Shown: in pieces, positions 62,384 to 64,000 of the stretch
Layout of the letters: every line of letters starts with the position of its first letter
Numbering within the stretch: the first letter of the stretch is position 1
From: Stratiolaelaps scimitus
Lineage: Eukaryota; Arthropoda; Arachnida; Mesostigmata; Laelapidae
DNA length: 64,000 bases
Reading direction: 5' to 3'
Assembly: GCA_019614645.1 (NCBI GenBank)
Contig: JABWDB010000049.1
Coordinates: forward strand, 124,001 to 188,000
Notes under the pieces: model-generated
Told to the model about the DNA's origin: nothing
What the model saw: only the letters and a program-made list of their open reading frames with translations
Databases searched by the model: none
Made by a program: the position numbers and the translations under genes

Positions 62384-64000
62384 GGTGCGAGAGCGACGTC
62401 GCGCATGCGAGGTGGTTGAGCACTCGATCAAATCATGCGAGATCGACATATCTTGTCGATATGAGAGTCAGCCAGCCGAGTCTGAGACTGACACAAGTGA
62501 ATGAGTAAATTGTTTCACGCTCTGCAATCGTTGTTAACAGAGGAAAGTGGCCTCTTCCTTTCTTCTTACTTCCGTCACCGTTACCACGGTAATCGAATGG
62601 GACGAATTCGAGCTTATGTATCACTTTGGCGTCGCGTTACATTCGAGGGAGGCCGTAACGTACCCATGCTCATGATTCGGATGAAATCACATATGATAAT
62701 GGCGCCAATTACTGCACAGGTCGTCATTTGTTTTACGAGAAATTAGGGTTCGTTTAGTTAGCCCGAAATGGCGGAAACCAGCGCCATGTACGACGGCGGC
62801 ATATGAGAATGATTCAGTGATTTCACCCTGTTATGCAAGCCCGCCGCCTGATGGGCTCGCATAAAAACGGATGAGCTCCTGAAACGGTAAAGTGCATCAA
62901 ATATAGCTATCCTGCTAACACTCCGGGAGTCGAGATACATTGCGCTTGGCTGACATCGAGAACGAGGAGGTTGATCGCGTGGCGCGCGAAAGTTGCGCGT
63001 GGAGAAAAACAAACAAAATATACTTGTTTGCTTTTTTTGTTCGGCACGCTAATATATAGCATGGCTGGAGTATATACACAATGTATCCTGGAACTTTCAG
63101 GCAAACCTTATACTATCCCCACTCGGTAATGAACACCTGCAGCAAGGTTCTCCTACTTAGCATGCAACGTTGTCTTAAAGGGAAGGCACGTCGTCGGTGC
63201 ATCGATCGCGTCAGGTAACCAACAGCTGCAGGCAACAACACCGTGTTGCGTTTTAGGATATTCGACCAGGCCTCACAGGCCTCTAACGACATCAGGCCTT
63301 CGATGTTGGTAAAAGCATCTGACCCGACACACTGCTGTGACCTTGGCCCGTGTGAATGTATTGAACTTCATGACGTCACGTCAAACCTTACATAACGCTG
63401 AGCCTCTTCGATCGAGTCGGGCGAAGGCTGCACTTATCATCACGATGTGGAAATCCTATCTTGCGACACATAGATACGTGAACTTTTCTTCTGTAAGGGA
63501 CGGCCGTTTGACTTGAACAAAGTTTCCCGTGTAGATTTTTAGAAATTCTGAAATCGTTAGTTCGTTCGTTCTCTCCCTCTCGCTCTCTCGAAGGTAGAGA
63601 CGACTATCGGATGACACTGATACCTCCCCTTTGGAGGATTTATAGCATCTCGATGAAGACACTTACACGACTGCATACTCACTGTTGTGCAATGTCGACC
63701 TGCAGAGCTTCGCGGAATAGATAGGGTACCCCGCTGTTTGTTTCACCGTTCGTTAAACTGACTGAATCCGTGTCGAGGTCGATGTAATGCGTCTTTTACA
63801 TGACTCAGTGCCACAACGCTATCAGCGGCAGACAGCCAGACCAGAACTGGCTAACTGGGACTGGATCCAGGGGGCACGCGGCGGCCTCACTTAACGCATA
63901 TATGATAGATAAGTTCGAGTTCCACCTACCTATTTCTAAGCCATTCACGTTCGCGAGAGGGTCGAGCCAGTCACGGCGCCGAGACGGTCGAACGTGAATC

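Larger units (their letters stand above)
60172..64000. other. Intron after the kinase exon
   Basis: The next expected RSK exon (continuing VRDRVRTKMERDIL in the family) is not present, so the intron extends past the window. It holds a run of 15 G (60423-60437), a 9-bp inverted repeat (60794-60814), an AAG tract (61584-61603), a GC-rich patch at 61.4-62.3 kb with a long hairpin (61419-61459) and two ATGs in strong context (61909, 62165), and a TA tract (62311-62378). Confidence 0.65.

Overview
The window looks like animal nuclear DNA, most likely from an arthropod. The coding fraction is tiny, the introns are very long, the short open segments are bounded by GT/AG splice signals, and TA, GA, CA and CTG/CAG-type microsatellites are everywhere. 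I see no bacterial, viral or organellar gene organisation. A mite- or tick-like genome would fit the gene architecture, but that is a guess.

Only one gene is recognised by protein similarity: a p90 ribosomal S6 kinase (RSK, RPS6KA/S6kII family) on the + strand. Its first shared coding exon lies at 59949-60171. It carries the segment before the N-terminal kinase domain, the glycine-rich loop GQGSFGKV and the AMKV ATP-binding lysine. The rest of the kinase (activation loop, AGC tail, C-terminal CaMK-like domain) lies beyond position 64000.

Upstream are three well-formed candidate first coding exons: 16074-16157, 24159-24494 and 57983-58060. Each has an ATG preceded by an in-frame stop and ends at a GT donor in phase 0. 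The kinase exon acceptor is also phase 0, so each can be joined to it without a frame change. A fourth segment (4359-4409) is phase 0 at both ends and could be a further first or internal exon. The simplest reading is one RSK gene with several alternative promoters spread over about 55 kb, giving kinases with the same catalytic core and different N-termini (28, 112 or 26 residues).

Layout: 1-4358 is non-coding, with a long TA tract and two tRNA-like SINE relics. 4359-4409 is the possible exon. 4410-16073 is intron-like. 16074-16157 is first exon B. 16158-24158 is intron-like with large TA tracts, turning GC-rich after about 22.3 kb. 24159-24494 is first exon C. 24495-57982 is a 33.5-kb intron with microsatellites, a SINE-like relic and several strong inverted repeats. 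57983-58060 is first exon D. 59949-60171 is the kinase exon. 60172-64000 is intron, with one GC-rich patch at 61.4-62.3 kb. I found no rRNA, intact tRNA, CRISPR array or intact transposon gene. Nearly all other open frames are short, overlap on both strands, or translate microsatellites. I did not find an obviously new biological system. The most interesting items are the multi-promoter RSK architecture and a set of long perfect hairpins, chiefly 37098-37142, 35766-35798, 8470-8528, 57611-57653 and 61419-61459.
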